Source: Rhodamnia argentea (taxonomy: Eukaryota > Streptophyta > Magnoliopsida > Myrtales > Myrtaceae). Taken from it: a stretch of 64,000 bases of DNA. Shown piece by piece: positions 46,083 to 59,292 of the stretch. The translations under genes and the position numbers were made by a program. The notes beneath the pieces were generated by a model, which saw only the letters and a program-made list of their open reading frames with translations, did not search any database and had not been told where the DNA came from. The stretch lies in NCBI RefSeq assembly GCF_020921035.1, contig NC_063151.1, positions 1,612,001 to 1,676,000 of the forward strand, read 5' to 3'. How positions within the stretch are numbered: the stretch's first letter is position 1; each line of letters opens with the position of its first letter.

Positions 46083-48689
46083 CAAAGGAGGAAGAAGAGG
46101 GATATTTGCAGAGCAGAGGAAAGGTATATTCTTTTGCAATTTTCTTCCCCGGCTTTCGCAACCCACCTGGGACAGGAGTTTCTCTCTCCTAGAATAATGC
46201 TAACTTCTCTTCTGCTTTGAGGAACAAGCCTGGTCGGTTTGTTTTTTCATTCCAATTTGCATTTTTAAAATGACTATTCACAAGTTTCGATAGTCAGACA
46301 TTCCGACGATAAAATAATATCATTTCCAACCCAACGTTCCCTTCCAATCATTTCCAGCGCAATGTTTTACTGACATACGAAGTATCGATTTTCTGTTTTT
46401 TTTATTGTCCAAAATGCTCGTTTACATTATCTTTAATTAAGGTGATCGATTCGTGAATCGGAAAAACAAACCAATCGATCTTGAAACCGACCTGAAATCG
46501 AATCGGTCGGTTTAGGGTCCACCTAGGAATCAGTCTACTTTTTTTTCATTTTTTATTTAATGACTTTATCATAGGCACTATTTTTTTTGCATAAGACACC
46601 ATAATTTAATGACTTGCTTAGTCGCAGTGCCCAACCTCCTTTTTTTTTTTTTTTTTTGCGAAAGTTCTTGATAAAAGACCGTAGTATTTTGTTTTGGACC
46701 TGTTCAAAATCGATTCTGCCCGAGAGCCAGCCTTGAAATCAATTCAAGGCCAAGAACTCGGAACTAAACCGATCAAGGCCGGTTCCCAAATTTTTCACTT
46801 GGGACTTACTTTGAACCGGCCTGTTGCTCCCGTTACTCTTCATGAATACCGTATGGAGGTTGAACTGACTTGAATGTTATATGTAATTTACTCGTGGTCT
46901 ATTACATCAGGAGAGGAGGGTATGACTAATATATCCTAATTTCAGTGTAGGTAGCATCACTATTTTTTTTGTTAATAAGTGCATTAGGGCACTGAGTATC
47001 GTCTTAGGAAAAGAATTTGATTTCCCATGGTGCTAATATTAGAGCATAATGAAAAAAAAGTCAGAATATTGACGACCATAAATTGCAATCTTTTTATAAG
47101 GTAAATTGGTTACTTTTCAAGCGTCGATAAAGAAATTTGGTTGGCACTTCGTGTTTTTTTTTTGTTTGTATAGTAGCGTCGAGTATGCATGTTGTTTGGT
47201 ATCATTATCATGACATCTTTAATATGAAATGAATGCCATATGTATAAAATTATAATATTACAGATAAACCCTCGTTCTTTTTTCACACGTCGCTAAAAAT
47301 CGCCACACTTTTCTCGATTGCGCTTGGAAGGCGTGAGAGAGAGGAGATTAGGCATGATCAATTCTCGGAGGTCCGATTTCCACTTCGGAATTGAGAAACA
47401 GACCAAAGGGATGATTCCCTATTTTTGAAATCGGAAATCGGCCCACCTGGTCCTGAAACCAGATCGACCGATCTGGTCCGATTCTCAGGTAGGCCAATAT
47501 AACCGTTCATATGTTCTTTTTTTTGTTTTGTTTTGCTTTTTATTTTATTGTGATTTGTTGTATTCTCTCTTTCCTCTTTCTTTTTCCGTTCAATGTGTTC
47601 TGTATCTACTTCTTTCTTTCCTTTCTCCGGTGACATTCTTTGTGGGCTTCTTCTGCAGACCAACCACGAATTTCCTGAAAATTGCTGGACCACACGTCAC
47701 GTGCTGCGCATAGCTAAGCAAGCTTAGCCTAGCACTTAGCAGAACGAATTCGTCAGCATTTAATCTAATTTGATGGTCGAGATGCTACATTTCAAAGAAA
47801 GCAACTTAATTATGACCCCCCACCCCACCCAAAACAAAATGGAAAGCAGCTCCATAACAAGTGTATAGCCAGCCAGTCAAGCCGCAGGTCTTGGAAGAAA
47901 ATGAAAGAATTTTCCCATTCAGGGCAAAAAAACAACAGAATTCAATCCGGTCCAAGTAGTCCGAGTGGGTAATTCCACTCGTGAAACCTAAAACCGAACC
48001 AAAAATTACTAATTACAAATAAAAATAGAATTTAAAATCGGATTGTTACTCTCGAGAAAATTTACTCATAATCGATAGGCCGGACGGTTTTCTATTTGGG
48101 CAACTTTTTTCTCACCTATGGTAGAAATGCTATCATCTTGAATTTCGCGTCTCTCATATCCCACCCAATTGTCGAATCATTAATTAATTACTTTTGACCT
48201 AAATTTTGAGTCCCCTGTTTTTTCTTCCCTCCTTTTCCAAGAGCTTTTAACCAAATCCTTAGCAATTTTCAATTCTTTGGAAATTTCCAATCAATTCCTT
48301 TTTTTCGTATAGAAAAATTGGAGGAGGGTTAGAGTGGGACCCGGTAACAGCTGGCAACGGCGGCCAAAGTAAAAAGCCAAGGGAAGGGCGTACGAAAAGC
48401 GGACAAACCCATCCCAATTCCCAAGTGATCCGGCGGCCGCGTGGCATTTGAGTAAAGGCCCTGTGCTTCAAAATAAGTAAAAATTCTTTTTTGATTATAA
48501 AAATTCATTTGATAACATTTGAAAATTTATACTTCTGAAAATTATTAATACAAAATATTTTATGAAAAATTATTATCGACAGTCAAAAATTTATACTTCA
48601 TTTTAAAAAAAATTTAAATTTCTTTCAAGAATAATTTTTATTGGTAAAAAATATTTATTTTTTACTCCGACAATCCGAGATGGTGACTT

Positions 48690-49100
48690 CGCGAAATCGC
48701 GGTGGTGGCATCGGCTATCAATGGATGGCAAAGGTCAACGGTAAACCGCTGCAATGGGCGGGGTAGTCGATAGTGGTAGTCGACGTGGTGCGACGGTGGT
48801 CAACGGTCGGCGGTGGCAGGCATGAGGGGGCAACGGTGGGGGCAGCCGGTTGGAGGGGTGATGGTCGGAGATCGGCGGTAGGTGGCGATGGTCGCAGGCT
48901 GCCGGTGGAGGTTGGCGGCGGGTGGCGACGATCGGGGCTACGGTGGGTGGCGGTCGGCAAATGTCTACTGTGGGTGGCGGCAGGCAATGGTCGGCGGTTG
49001 GCAAATAGTCATGGACGGCGATAGGCAGTGGGTGACGGTGGGCTAGGGGTGCGGAGGTCAACGGTGGTTGGCAACGGTAGAGGTCGGCGACGGGCATGGT
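48690..49100. repeat. Degenerate GGTCGGCGGTGGC-type GC-rich low-complexity block
   Basis: Imperfect repetition of GGTCGGCGGT, GGTGGCGGC and GGTCAACGGT words for about 400 bp in otherwise AT-rich DNA. Long frames open on both strands because of composition. The flanks (48480-48660 and 49140-49310) are AT-rich and share words such as AAAATTCACTTC, so the block may be the core of a transposable element. Confidence 0.6.
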
Positions 49101-49396
49101 CGAAAAGAGGGTTAGGCGAGAAGCACTTCTTGAGTTGCGAAGCAATTTTTTTTAACTTCTCATATTAGGAGAAAAATAACTTCGAAATTGAAAATTCACT
49201 TCAGTAGTAAAAAATTTTACCAAACGAAGTTTTGCTTCATAAGTTATATTACCAAACCGATTTCTGTTCCAAAAGTACTTTTAGAGCAAAAATTCACTTC
49301 TAGAAATGTTACTATGCATACCCTAACTTTCCCACCCGAGCAAGTTCCACGACTAAAGGAAATAGAGAATAAAAAAAATAAAAAATAAATTATGTT

Positions 49397-50122
49397 TATT
49401 AGAAGTTCTAAAACTTGTCACCAAAGTGCAATTGAGTTCTAAAACTTTCATAAAGTGTAATCAAGTCCTAAAATTTGTCAAATTGATGCAATTGAGTCCT
49501 TCCATTAACTTCGACAGATTCGGCTAACTGAAAATGCTAACGTGGTATTTTTTAGTATTTTCTATCTCCTACATGTTGCTAATGTGGCTAAAACAGAAAG
49601 ATAAATATTAATTAAATTAAATCTTAAAAAAAACAAAGAAGCAAAACTAGCGAGTGCCCCTATTGGCCCTCTCAACGCCGCCCCCCACCGGTGCCAGGCC
49701 TTGCCCGGATGGAGTCGAGGGCCAATGCTGGGGGGTCGCCTCGTTAACCCAACCTAGCCAATGGTGGCCCTCGGCTTGGTCGGGGCCGGGGTTCGTGACC
49801 CCAATCGACCTTCGTTGCTTTTGCCTCTTTTTTATTTAGTTTTTTTTAAAATTTAATTTAAGTAATATTTATATAAAAAATATATTTTAACCAAAACGAT
49901 GTTGTTTGGATTTATATTTCTTGTTTTAGTCACGTCGGTGCCACGTAAGAGAGAGAAGGTAATAAAAAAAATAACACGTCAACATTTTTCATTAGCCAAA
50001 TTGGACGGAATAATGGAAGGACTCGATTGTACTAATTTGACAAATTTTAGGACTTAATTGTACTTTTCGAATGTTTTAGGACTCAATTATAATTTGGTGT
50101 CAAGTTTTAGGACTTGTAGTGA
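49397..50122. mobile_element. Long-TIR element with GC-rich core, about 725 bp
   Basis: The left arm (49397-49510) reads AAGTTCTAAAACTTG.., AGTGCAATTGAGTTCTAAAAC, 'AAGTCCTAAAATTTGTCAAA', 'GAGTCCTTCCATTA'. The right arm (about 50005-50122) is its reverse complement over more than 100 bp ('TAATGGAAGGACTCGATTG' to 'CAAGTTTTAGGACTTG'). The GC-rich core includes GAGGGCCAATGCTGGGG. No ORF of note. It is a different subfamily from the 18.5-kb and 37.3-kb copies. Long TIRs suggest a Mutator-like element. Confidence 0.75.
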
Positions 50123-53100
50123 ATATATCCCTTAAAAAATTATCCACATCACACGAGTGATTTTCGAGCACAATTGATCAAATGGGCTTAATTGCTAAAA
50201 TATGAAAAAAATTTAGAATTGAATAGATAAAGATTTGATAAATTAAAAAATTTGGATAATTTTTCCTCCGATTAGTTAAGAGAACTCTTTTCCATAGGCC
50301 ACATGGATCTCCCTTTTTCCTTCACATAGGCAAATTCAATACGACAATGCTGAGGCATTGCACGGTCCATTTCCTACTATCGTTGGTACGTGCGGACGCG
50401 CCACCTCATGTTTGGTGACTTTTTCAAGGGAATCTGATGATGCCCACATATTTTGAAAGTCCACCATAACCCATCGGACTCTCTCAAAAATCCAAACCAA
50501 ACCGAACAAGACGGGTCGATGTTGTCACCGACCCGAAACATGACCCTAGATGTACTTGAAGCAAAGAACCGATTCGGGTCTTTCTTTTTTCCTTTCCTTT
50601 TTTTTTTTAGATAGAGGTTTGTGTAAAGATTGATCGATTGAGGTACATCTCAGGTCCGTTGGAATCTATTACTAAATGATATGGATCTTGCTTCCTCATA
50701 AGGCCAACCAATTGAATATGTTTGGACAAACTTGACAACATCTTCCCGACTAGAAAGTCTGACGAAATCACAAACAATACGATTAATATGATCGCAAATC
50801 AAATCCTTGCTTCCTACGAAAATTCCTTCCTTAGACTAGTCACTCAAGCTTCCACAAAGAAAGGAATGCATACCAAAACATAGCTCGTCGATTTTCTAAG
50901 GCTCACGCTTTTTTACCCCATTTTTTTTTATGCAAGCATCTCCTACCGCTTTAAAATGATTTCGTTCTCTCTTGTCGGTCCCTCTATTGATTTAATTTTT
51001 TTTTTTATGATTTTATCTTCTTCTTTTTTGGTTTTAATTTTAGTAAAATACAAAATTCTTGTATATCTCCAAAAACAATTTTTCATCCTAGCCGCTTCTT
51101 GTACATCCATTATATTTCAATGCTTCCTTCATGCTTGTCTTCTTTTGAACTTATTCTCCATTATCCACTTACATGAGAATTTAACCATCTGTAATAATCT
51201 GAGCAAGCACTAATCATACATCGGATTTTAGAAATGTTAATTTTATTTACACATTGTTTCCTTTATTTCCCCTAGATTCTCCTCATGATCATGAATTTTT
51301 ACTTCAATTTATAGTGCAAATTTGTAATAAAAAAAATTATGCAAAGAGTACATATTACGGTAGGTGTATGCACTACACACAATTTAATATCTTTCATTAT
51401 GATATTAGATTTACCAAATAAAATGAAAACTTAGCAGCTAATAAACACGTACTATAATATAATGCAATGATTAGACCCAAAAAAGAATAATGTAATGTGA
51501 TGACACAAATTAAAGTTACAATTAAACCAATTGTATTCGTTAAACTTATTAGATGATTCTTTTTACTCTTACTTAGGGCTTAGGCTAAGGTTAGAATACT
51601 TTTTTCCTATTACAAAATAATAATAAAAAGAAATATACAACTAATTAACACAATAACTGGTTGGATATCTGAAATGTGATTTTTTATTATTATTAAAAGT
51701 GGGACATCAGTTTCGTCCCAAATGTAAAAAGAAGAAGAAGAAGAAGAAGAAACCAAACAAAAAAGAAGATTAGAAATGCAGGAAATAATCTTAAATCAAG
51801 AGTGAACCCCATTTGACTTTAGCCTTCATTGTGTGTTGGTAAAACTGTAATCGAAATTTTTTAAGTTTCAAAAACATGCTAAAGCGGGACTCAAGGTAAT
51901 GAGAACGGTTAATGGTAGTTTTGTCTTTTAGTAAAATTGAAACCAAACAAAAAGAAGAAGAAGAAAAAGTAGGAAATAATCTTAACTTAATAGCAAGACC
52001 CATGAAGATAATGTGGTCAATATAAGGTGATAGACCTATAATAAAAATTGGTCGGATTGACAGAATTGATATAAATGTAAAATATTTAGGACTGAATTAA
52101 CACGATTGTAATAAATTTTGGTCTTTTTAGTAATTTTTCTCAATACAATAAAGAAGTTGGAGACATCATGCCTTTTTTTTTTTTTTCGCCCTTTCCTCGT
52201 GGCATTAAGATAATCGCACGTTTTTTTTTTGTCCGATAAGATAATCGCACGTTTGATTACAAGAGGAATTCACATTTGCCGGCTCGAGTTTCCTTGGCAC
52301 CTTTTTGTTGACTTGCGGACAGTTTTCGTGCTTATCCCGTTCGTGAGGATCGTGATCCTTGATGACTCGCAAAGGGGTCAATCCCGGCTGACGAGGAACA
52401 ACTAACCAGGCAGGCACTATAAATCTAGCCCAAAAAATAAACAAAATGAGTACATCAGAAATTTCGTAACTGATATGCTTCGGGCAACTAACTTTTATGG
52501 TACAATCAAGTCATTAAAGTTATCGACATAGGGCACTAAGTCCTTTCACCAACGAAGTATGATTTGAGTAGCGAAAAATATCGGTGATCAAGTAAGTGGG
52601 AGAGCAGTCAAAACCATGTCAAGATATCACGCATGATGACTCTATTTCTTGGATGCAAATAAGCACCGGTAAGCGCACAACACCTAATACAAACTAAGTC
52701 GCGAATTGGTTTGGCGATGTATACTAGCGAAGGAGGCATGCGGATACGTATGCGCAAGAAGACGAGTATGTTTGTTGCACGAAGGTAGAGATGTTGAGGA
52801 GAGCTTCCCCATAAATATTTGATCAAAACAAATGTTTGTTTGCTTTTTCTCCACCAAGCACGGAAGTTTAAGGATACTGTAGGTGGGTGGCTACCTAAAG
52901 AAACTCCGATTCGACCTTCCTGCCGGCTTGGAGGCATCTAACTGTTTGATTGTTTGGTTTTTGGTGTATTTTCGCAAAACAACTTCGATGTAAGAAAAGG
53001 AAGTGTTGGGATTGTCCCAAATCGATGGTGGAAGAGGCTAGTGGGTCGATTTATAAGTGTGAGAGAAAACTTAAGTTAACTTTTAGGATGAGAGAAGCCT

Positions 53101-55418
53101 AAGATCGCCCAATAAACCTCGGGTGAGGCAACTATGGCCATCAACAAGCCCCGTGTGAACGTTAACTAGGCGAGCATCGACGAGCCTCGCATGACCATCG
53201 GCAACCATCGACGTTTTGTATCTATACACAAGTTTTGTCTCCTTTTTAAAAGGGATTAACAAGATTCGAGATGCATCAAATTGAACGTTGCCACTAATAG
53301 ATGGTGAAATCTGTTATTTTGCTAATTGTTGAGAGAGAGAGAGAGAGAGAGCTGCGTTAAGAATGCGAAGTGATAATGGACAAAACGGGAGAACTGCACT
53401 ATAATAAATTAATGACGATGACGACTCAACGCCTCGTATTGGAAAGAGATGGACCTGACACGTAATGCGCCATGATTTCCTCGTGCTAGTGCTGAGGAGG
53501 AGTGGGGGACATGGAAGATGTCGAGAAATTGCCAAAAGCGACGACGCAACAAAGATTGGGACAACGTGCGAAAGCTACCCCGTTGTTAAACGCCATTACC
53601 TCGGACCAGCCATGTGCTTGTCGTGGGTAAAGGTCATCAATCGGGAGTCGTGCGCATTTGCCATGTTGGTTAACCAGCTAGCGTGACCACGTGATTGTAG
53701 AAGTTCAGTTTTGTACACATAAAAGGGCATAAGGAAGACCCAGATAGTGAGCTCGCCGCCGGGCGATACATGTCCCCGCCCTCCGTCGCTCCTCATCCGC
53801 GTCGAGTCATCATAACAGAAGCCGAGTGCACACGCGCGACCCATCCCATCACTTTGATGAAGTGAAACTCCACACGAGATTCGCTCGATCGAGGGATCAC
53901 GTGGACCGGCCCGTGTTGTTAAAGTTGCCTCCGTGGCTTGCTTGGGGGCCGTAGAGCTGAACTTGAACCACGCACACGAAGGAGTTTAGGAGGAGTGAGA
54001 GATTGGGCCGGTTCGCCCTTTTAGAAGTTTCCGAGCCTGTTCAGAGCCCAAAGTTCGAAACAAGCCATCGACCCAAAAGATTCATGTCTATGTCACGTCG
54101 AAGTCTTCGATGTTGGTGGGAATCATGAATTTATTGGGACAGCTATGTCAAAAGATGCAGCAATCATTGTGTCAAATGGCCTCACGAGTAAGTCAGCAAA
54201 GTAGCAACAATCTTGAATGTTCCTGACTCCCAAGTGGAAATCAACGTGGGAGTTCATTTAACACAATTTCGGTGGAGGCGGCCTTCGCAGCTGGGACCCG
54301 TTTAGGGCTCAAATGAAGCTTGTTGAAACTGAACATCTCTTTGAGAGCTTCTTCTTATTTTCAAATGGCAAGGGTTTGTCTGTCCTGTGCTCCCCAAAAA
54401 AACATAAAAGACGAAAGAGAAAATGTTCCACGGGTTACTGTCTGAGAAGCCGCAATGTCTGACCACCTTCTCCTCCCTTCCTTCAATGGGGCCCCACCTT
54501 TGTATTATACCAAGCCCTATGGGCCCCACACTTGGGGGCATGCTACCGCCAGCCACCAGCCACCAGCTACCAGCTACCATCCATTTCAATGGGTGAGGTC
54601 CACCTGTGAGTTGTTTCTCGGCACTTTCAGTGGTTCCTGTTCTCCCGCTCCGAGAGCATATCCGGTGGGCTGCTCAGTTCTTATCACTATCTCTCTAAAG
54701 ATGACCGGCCGGTTCAGTGGTGCAATCAAGAGCATTAATGCATGGTTTTGTGAAAAATATTAGATGTTGCGAGTCAACACGTAAATAAAAAAGAATTAGC
54801 CCATTTCGATAGTGTATTGCTATGATTGTCTTAAAGAATATCATAAAATCAAAAGAATCGATTCTTGGGAAAAGAATCGAGAAAACACAAATGAAAAATA
54901 TACGACACAAGATAAAGATAGTAACCAAGGTAGTGATGCTACCAAAGACTTAATTTACGTGTATATGTTGAGCAAGCCGTGCTAAGATGAGTAATAAAGA
55001 ATCTATTCACTTGATGTCTTTATACAAATATGACAGTACTAATGAAAAAATCAATTTCATCTCGGTCATGATGTCGAAGTCTAGACATCCAGAAGTCCGC
55101 AGGAAGCCCCCGGCGAATGAATTGATGAAGTACTTGTAAGAGAGGATTAAGACGATGAGCGGATGAAATGTCATATGGCAATTCTTAGGGAGATAATCAA
55201 AGATACGGGCCAATGATGGCTTGCCACATGTCACATGCCATACGTTGGGTAAGAGAAATTTTAAGACCGACAGTCTTGTTAGCGGATGCTTTGTTAAAAT
55301 CTATTTTGATTAAAGAGATGTAACGTGTGAAGCTAAATGTAATTTTGAGGTTATCAGAAAAGGGCAAAAAGGGAAATGTGTTGCAGCACAAGACCGTGTC
55401 GAAGCAAACAAACGCGAG
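50123..55418. other. Long gene-poor stretch
   Basis: Single arms of the foldback family lie at about 50135-50275 and 52025-52145. There is a (GAA)n tract near 51730-51751 and (GA)n at 53328-53350. A TGTTGGGATTGTCCC start at 53003 resembles the 5' end of an LTR, but no matching end was found. Region 54540-54600 is CCAGCCA/CAGCTACC low complexity. No gene is supported on either strand. Confidence 0.45.
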
Positions 55419-55424
55419 TATAAA
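55419..55424 (+). promoter_or_regulatory. TATA box of the small zinc-finger gene
   Basis: TATAAA within GAGTATAAAGCCCCC, about 185 bp upstream of the ATG at 55606. It is the only good TATA match in this promoter and implies a leader of about 150 nt. Confidence 0.55.
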
Positions 55425-55605
55425 GCCCCCACTCTTGGAAATTTCCTCGGCCACTGGGGCGAGCGAGCCGTGTCTCTTTTGTCCTGTAGTGACTGTGCCT
55501 TCTCTTCCGGTTTTCGTATTGACAAGGCGTGATCTGCGTTGTGATCACGTCTCCGTGTCTTGATCGTTTCGCTGTTTCGATCGAAGCAAGAAGGGAGCGG
55601 CGAGA

Positions 55606-58330
55606 ATGGGCGGAGGCAACGGCCAGAAAGCTAAGATGGCTCGCGAGAGGAACATGGAGAAGCAAAAGGGCGCTCGAGGTTCTCTCTCTCTCTCTCTCCC
55701 CTCTGGAATTTTTTTTTGAGAGATTATAGATCTCGGATCGATCTTTAGTTTCTCCTTTAAGCTTATGTAATCGGAAACTATTCGAGAAGATGACATCCCA
55801 GCTTACTGGCTGCGAGGTGAACCTTTGCTTGTTGGGTCAGTCTTTAGCTCCTTATTGAAGATGGGAGGCTAAGAAAAGTTGCAATTTTGATGTCCTTTTT
55901 CGTTGCTTTATTGATAAACTCTGCTCTATTTTTTTTCCTGATTTTAGTTCGGACACTGATAATGTAATGTAATTTGAAAGGAAATAGCCCTAAAATGCCT
56001 GTAATTCAAGTTCTCTTTTTTTGGCCCCTCATTTTGTTATTTTTGTTGTGTGTGTATATATAATTACAGGAAGTCAGCTTGAGTCAAACAAGAAAGCCAT
56101 GAATATCCAGGTACCACTGTTTGTTTATCCTAGTTATTAAGTTGATTTTGAGTTTGCACGAGTCGTATACTTCTTCTGGCCCGTGCGAGAGCATGGATTT
56201 GATGCAGCCATTGCTGCTTTTTATGCATTTAAGTTTGTATGGGAACTCCTTTGCTGTTAAGTTGATTTTTTTTTCTGTTCCCGGGTGCTTGGCTGAGGCA
56301 AGTGAGTAGGATTTGGGTTATAGCTTAGCTCAATGGGAATGGTTTTTACTTTTTAGTCCTGATGCACTGTCGTCTCTTCAAGATTGGGGTGGTTGTGTGT
56401 ACTGTGTAGGTAGCTCAGAATTCTTTTGCTCTTGTTGGATATCCCGCCAAAAACCCAACTCATTACTTCTGAAGTCCTGTTTGGAGGGAACGAGTAACTG
56501 GGACAAGAAAGGTGGAATATACAAATAGAAGCATGAAAAAGAAATAGGAAATGCCACGTCTGGGTAATTACTTTTTTTTTATTCCGGAACAAATAGATTA
56601 TTTATTGGAATTTCACGTTATGCAAATTGGTGATTATGCTCTAAATGGAATATGAAGAGATCTTGTAAGATCCTTGAGAGTTCAGACTAGTGGGAGCATT
56701 GTTATCGGGTGAAAGAGTTTCACCAAATACTAATTTGCATATGAGTAATTCTATAGTTTTAGGATTAAAATTGTGGTTTATGAGACCATTGGTAGAAGTT
56801 GTCTCAATTTGATAAGTAGGAGCAAGGAAAAAAAATGATAGAATAAGCGTTGGAGTCAAAGAAAATTAACGAAGTCAGGGTATTAGTAGATATTTCGTGT
56901 GAACCTTAAAGCAAACGAGTTCATTAAGTTGAATCAAGCTATTTATGTTAGCTAAAGAGTATACGAAGGTGTACACTAAAGATGCTCACGGGAAACAATC
57001 AACATGCACTCTAATACCAATGTCGGAGTGAGCAGAACTGTACCTTTTCTTGTGTCCCACAATTGAGATTATTAGGCAACGCACTTGTTACAGTGGAGGT
57101 CAAAAATTCAAAAGTTGCTACACTTTCCTCAGCAGTTAGCAGAATTTTTTTCTCCCAGGAATACCGATTAGCAGAATCTGCCCTTTAACTTGCCATGGTT
57201 GTAGTTCCTTGTTCTGTTCCTTTTTTCTGTCACATTAGGTGGTGTAAGGGTGACAGTGTCATGAATCGTTTTCGAGCATCTCTACAACCATATTGTTGGA
57301 TTTTTGTTGCTCTAGTGGTGGATCATGCTTTTCTATTGAGTAGAACGGCATAAGTTAGATTAGAATGGGGGTTTGCTATATTGAGAGGTTGTTCCGTACA
57401 ACTTTCTGCAACAGTTTCAGCTGTAAAAAGGATGCTGCAGATTTTGAGGTGCTTGCAGCTTTTAAAGGTGTTTGGCGAACACCTGAAAAAGCTATAGTAA
57501 CTTACAACAGTTTACAAGAAGCTGCCTCAAACCAGCTTCGAAGTGATGCAGCTTTAAAATGTATCATCAAACATATTGCTTACAATATTTCACAGGGAGG
57601 GAGGGAGGGAGATTGCAATGTGGTATCACTTATATGAAATATGATGCTGATACGTGGGAAGAATGTATTGGTTATGTGTGTTTTCAAGTGTTTTCCAAGT
57701 CTAAAGTAAATCTCTCTGATATTTGAACGCTCATGTATAGCTTTTGGTTGATGCATTATGGATCACGATCTACAAGTGATATGTAGGTGAAGAACATTAT
57801 GGTGCTTGACCTGTATATTTTTGTCACACTCAGCGTCAGGGCTTTGCGAAGCCCTTTAGTAGTCAACATATTAATCGTTCATGGTAGTCTGTGTTCTTTA
57901 AGATCATCTTTCTGTTCTGTTTCATCCTGTTTTTTACTCTTTCATTTGGCGTCGCATTTTCATGTAGATACCTCTTTTCCCAATAGTTAGTGGACGGTCA
58001 TGTAGATACCTCTTTTCCCAATAGTTAGTGGACGGCCAGTTTTTTTTTTTCATCCCAAATCATACCGTAAACTTCATTCTCTTCATTTGTGGTTTAATTG
58101 CGTGTATCGTGAGTTAAGTTCGGTATCCATCATGATCATGATTTAGCCATGAAAATACAAGCTCGAGGTCCTTCCTCTCGCTTTTAATGCAAATGTTCTT
58201 GTCATCGCAGTGCAAGGTTTGCATGCAGACTTTCATTTGCACTACAACAGAGGTGAAATGCAGAGAACACGCAGAGGCAAAACATCCTAAGTCGGATTTG
58301 TATGCATGTTTTCCTCATCTGAAGAAATGA
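55606..58330 (+). CDS. Small SERF/4F5-type zinc-finger protein, 77 aa
   Basis: Three exons: 55606-55678, 56070-56110, 58211-58330, spliced by GT-AG introns to 77 aa. Residues 1-37 are a charged SERF-like N-terminus (MGGGNGQKAKMARERNMEKQ, then GSQLESNKKAMNIQ). Residues 38-77 carry a single zinc-finger-like motif, CKVC with two downstream histidines in REHAEAKH (C-x2-C...H-x4-H), ending CFPHLKK. It is nearly colinear with Arabidopsis At2g23090-type proteins. The molecular role is unknown; SERF-type proteins are linked to protein aggregation and RNA binding. A (CT)n tract immediately follows the first donor site. Intron 2 (2.1 kb) holds a hairpin element and a 38-bp tandem duplication. It is convergent with the CK2 alpha gene. 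Confidence 0.92.
57385..57580. mobile_element. Small hairpin (MITE-like) element in intron 2 of the SERF-like gene
   Basis: A near-perfect stem, AAAGGTGTT-TGGCG-AACACCT (about 57465-57488), is embedded in larger imperfect inverted symmetry built from GCAGCTTTTAAA/TTTAAAAGCTGC words. The open frame through it is incidental. Boundaries are approximate. Confidence 0.45.
57961..58036. repeat. Perfect 38-bp tandem duplication
   Basis: CATGTAGATACCTCTTTTCC through GTGGACGG occurs at 57961-57998 and again at 57999-58036, with a difference only at the last base. The near identity suggests a recent event. It lies inside intron 2, about 175 bp before the last exon. Confidence 0.93.
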
Positions 58331-58428
58331 CATCAACCGATGACAGCGGACAATGGTTCTACGAACTTGCCATGTTCTTGTCGTGATTATGTTCAAGTTT
58401 GGAGCTTGTGTGTTACAAAGTATATGCC

Positions 58429-58434
58429 AATAAA
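58429..58434 (+). terminator. Polyadenylation signal AATAAA of the SERF-like gene
   Basis: AATAAA about 100 nt after the stop codon, in the context GCCAATAAAAAATCC. Confidence 0.55.
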
Positions 58435-59292
58435 AAATCCGCCGCCTTTGTTACATTCAATTGTGTCTAAGTTAAAGTTTGTATTACAGTAGCCACAAAG
58501 GAAACTTATTCCAGCTGATGACCTGCTTGTTCTAAATCTAGTTAGGCAAAAGTTTAGCCTCCTGCAGGGGTAGTATGCTTATCTTCCTTCCATTCCTTGA
58601 CTCCCTAATATGAAGCTCATCGCTTCACCTCTAGCAGAATTTTGAAATCAAGTTAGGTTATCAGCCTCCCAAGCAATACCGATTTCCTCTTGTGAAGCGG
58701 AATAAGAGGATTTAGGAGGAGATTTGTTTGTTCGTTGTAACCTATGGAAGAAGCATCCATCTCCTACCATCTGGAATAGGATACGATAGAAGATAGACCA
58801 GCAGGTTTCTGCTTAATCTCGCCGATGTCCACATCCACTTCAATTAAGCACCTCGTCTCGCGGTTTCAATCTGAATCGTGATGCTTGGAAAAAAAAAGAA
58901 GGGATGGATACCAAAGCACCGATGATCCGTGTATAACCAAGTTCCACAACTAAGGCTGACCAGAGTCTCATGGCAAACAATCGGGACTGCATATAGACGC
59001 CAAGTCAATGGCAAAATCAGGAGAAAAATCGTCCAAGCAGTGTTTTATAGCACACAAATCAGGATAACCCAAAAATCAGCGTTAGCCGTACATTCAGTCA
59101 TGTCCAAACTAAATTACCACGGTCGTAAAATTCAAGGCACATTCTGTGGCCCCAGTTCAAGAACTGGAAATACTAAAATCAATTTATGGGGCAAAATTTG
59201 AAGCTATTCCTGGTCATAAAGATTCGAGGAAGACCCAAGGAAGCAGCCTGAACTAGAATAGAGTACCACAGTTGATGACACTCCCGGAGCGG
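58435..59292. other. Convergent 3' flanks
   Basis: Space between the ends of the SERF-like gene (+) and CK2 alpha (-). It has no supported coding content and the right half is presumably the CK2 alpha 3' UTR. Confidence 0.5.

Larger units (their letters stand above)
45895..49396. other. Intergenic region upstream of ACBP3
   Basis: It contains a (GA)n tract at 46049-46081 and blocks at 46440-46810 and 47340-47490 rich in GAACCGATC/GATCGGTTC-type words, related to the hAT-like interior. A GC-rich low-complexity stretch lies at about 48690-49100, flanked by AT-rich arms (48480-48660, 49140-49310). No gene is supported. Confidence 0.45.

Noticed and set aside
48718..49145. Pro/His/Arg-rich open frames on the minus strand
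   Set aside because: They come from GC-rich low-complexity repeats; they lack codon structure and family features.
53003..53290. TGTTGGGATTGTCCC... as the start of an LTR
   Set aside because: The start looks LTR-like, but no CA end, PBS or target-site duplication could be found, so it is mentioned only in the regional note.
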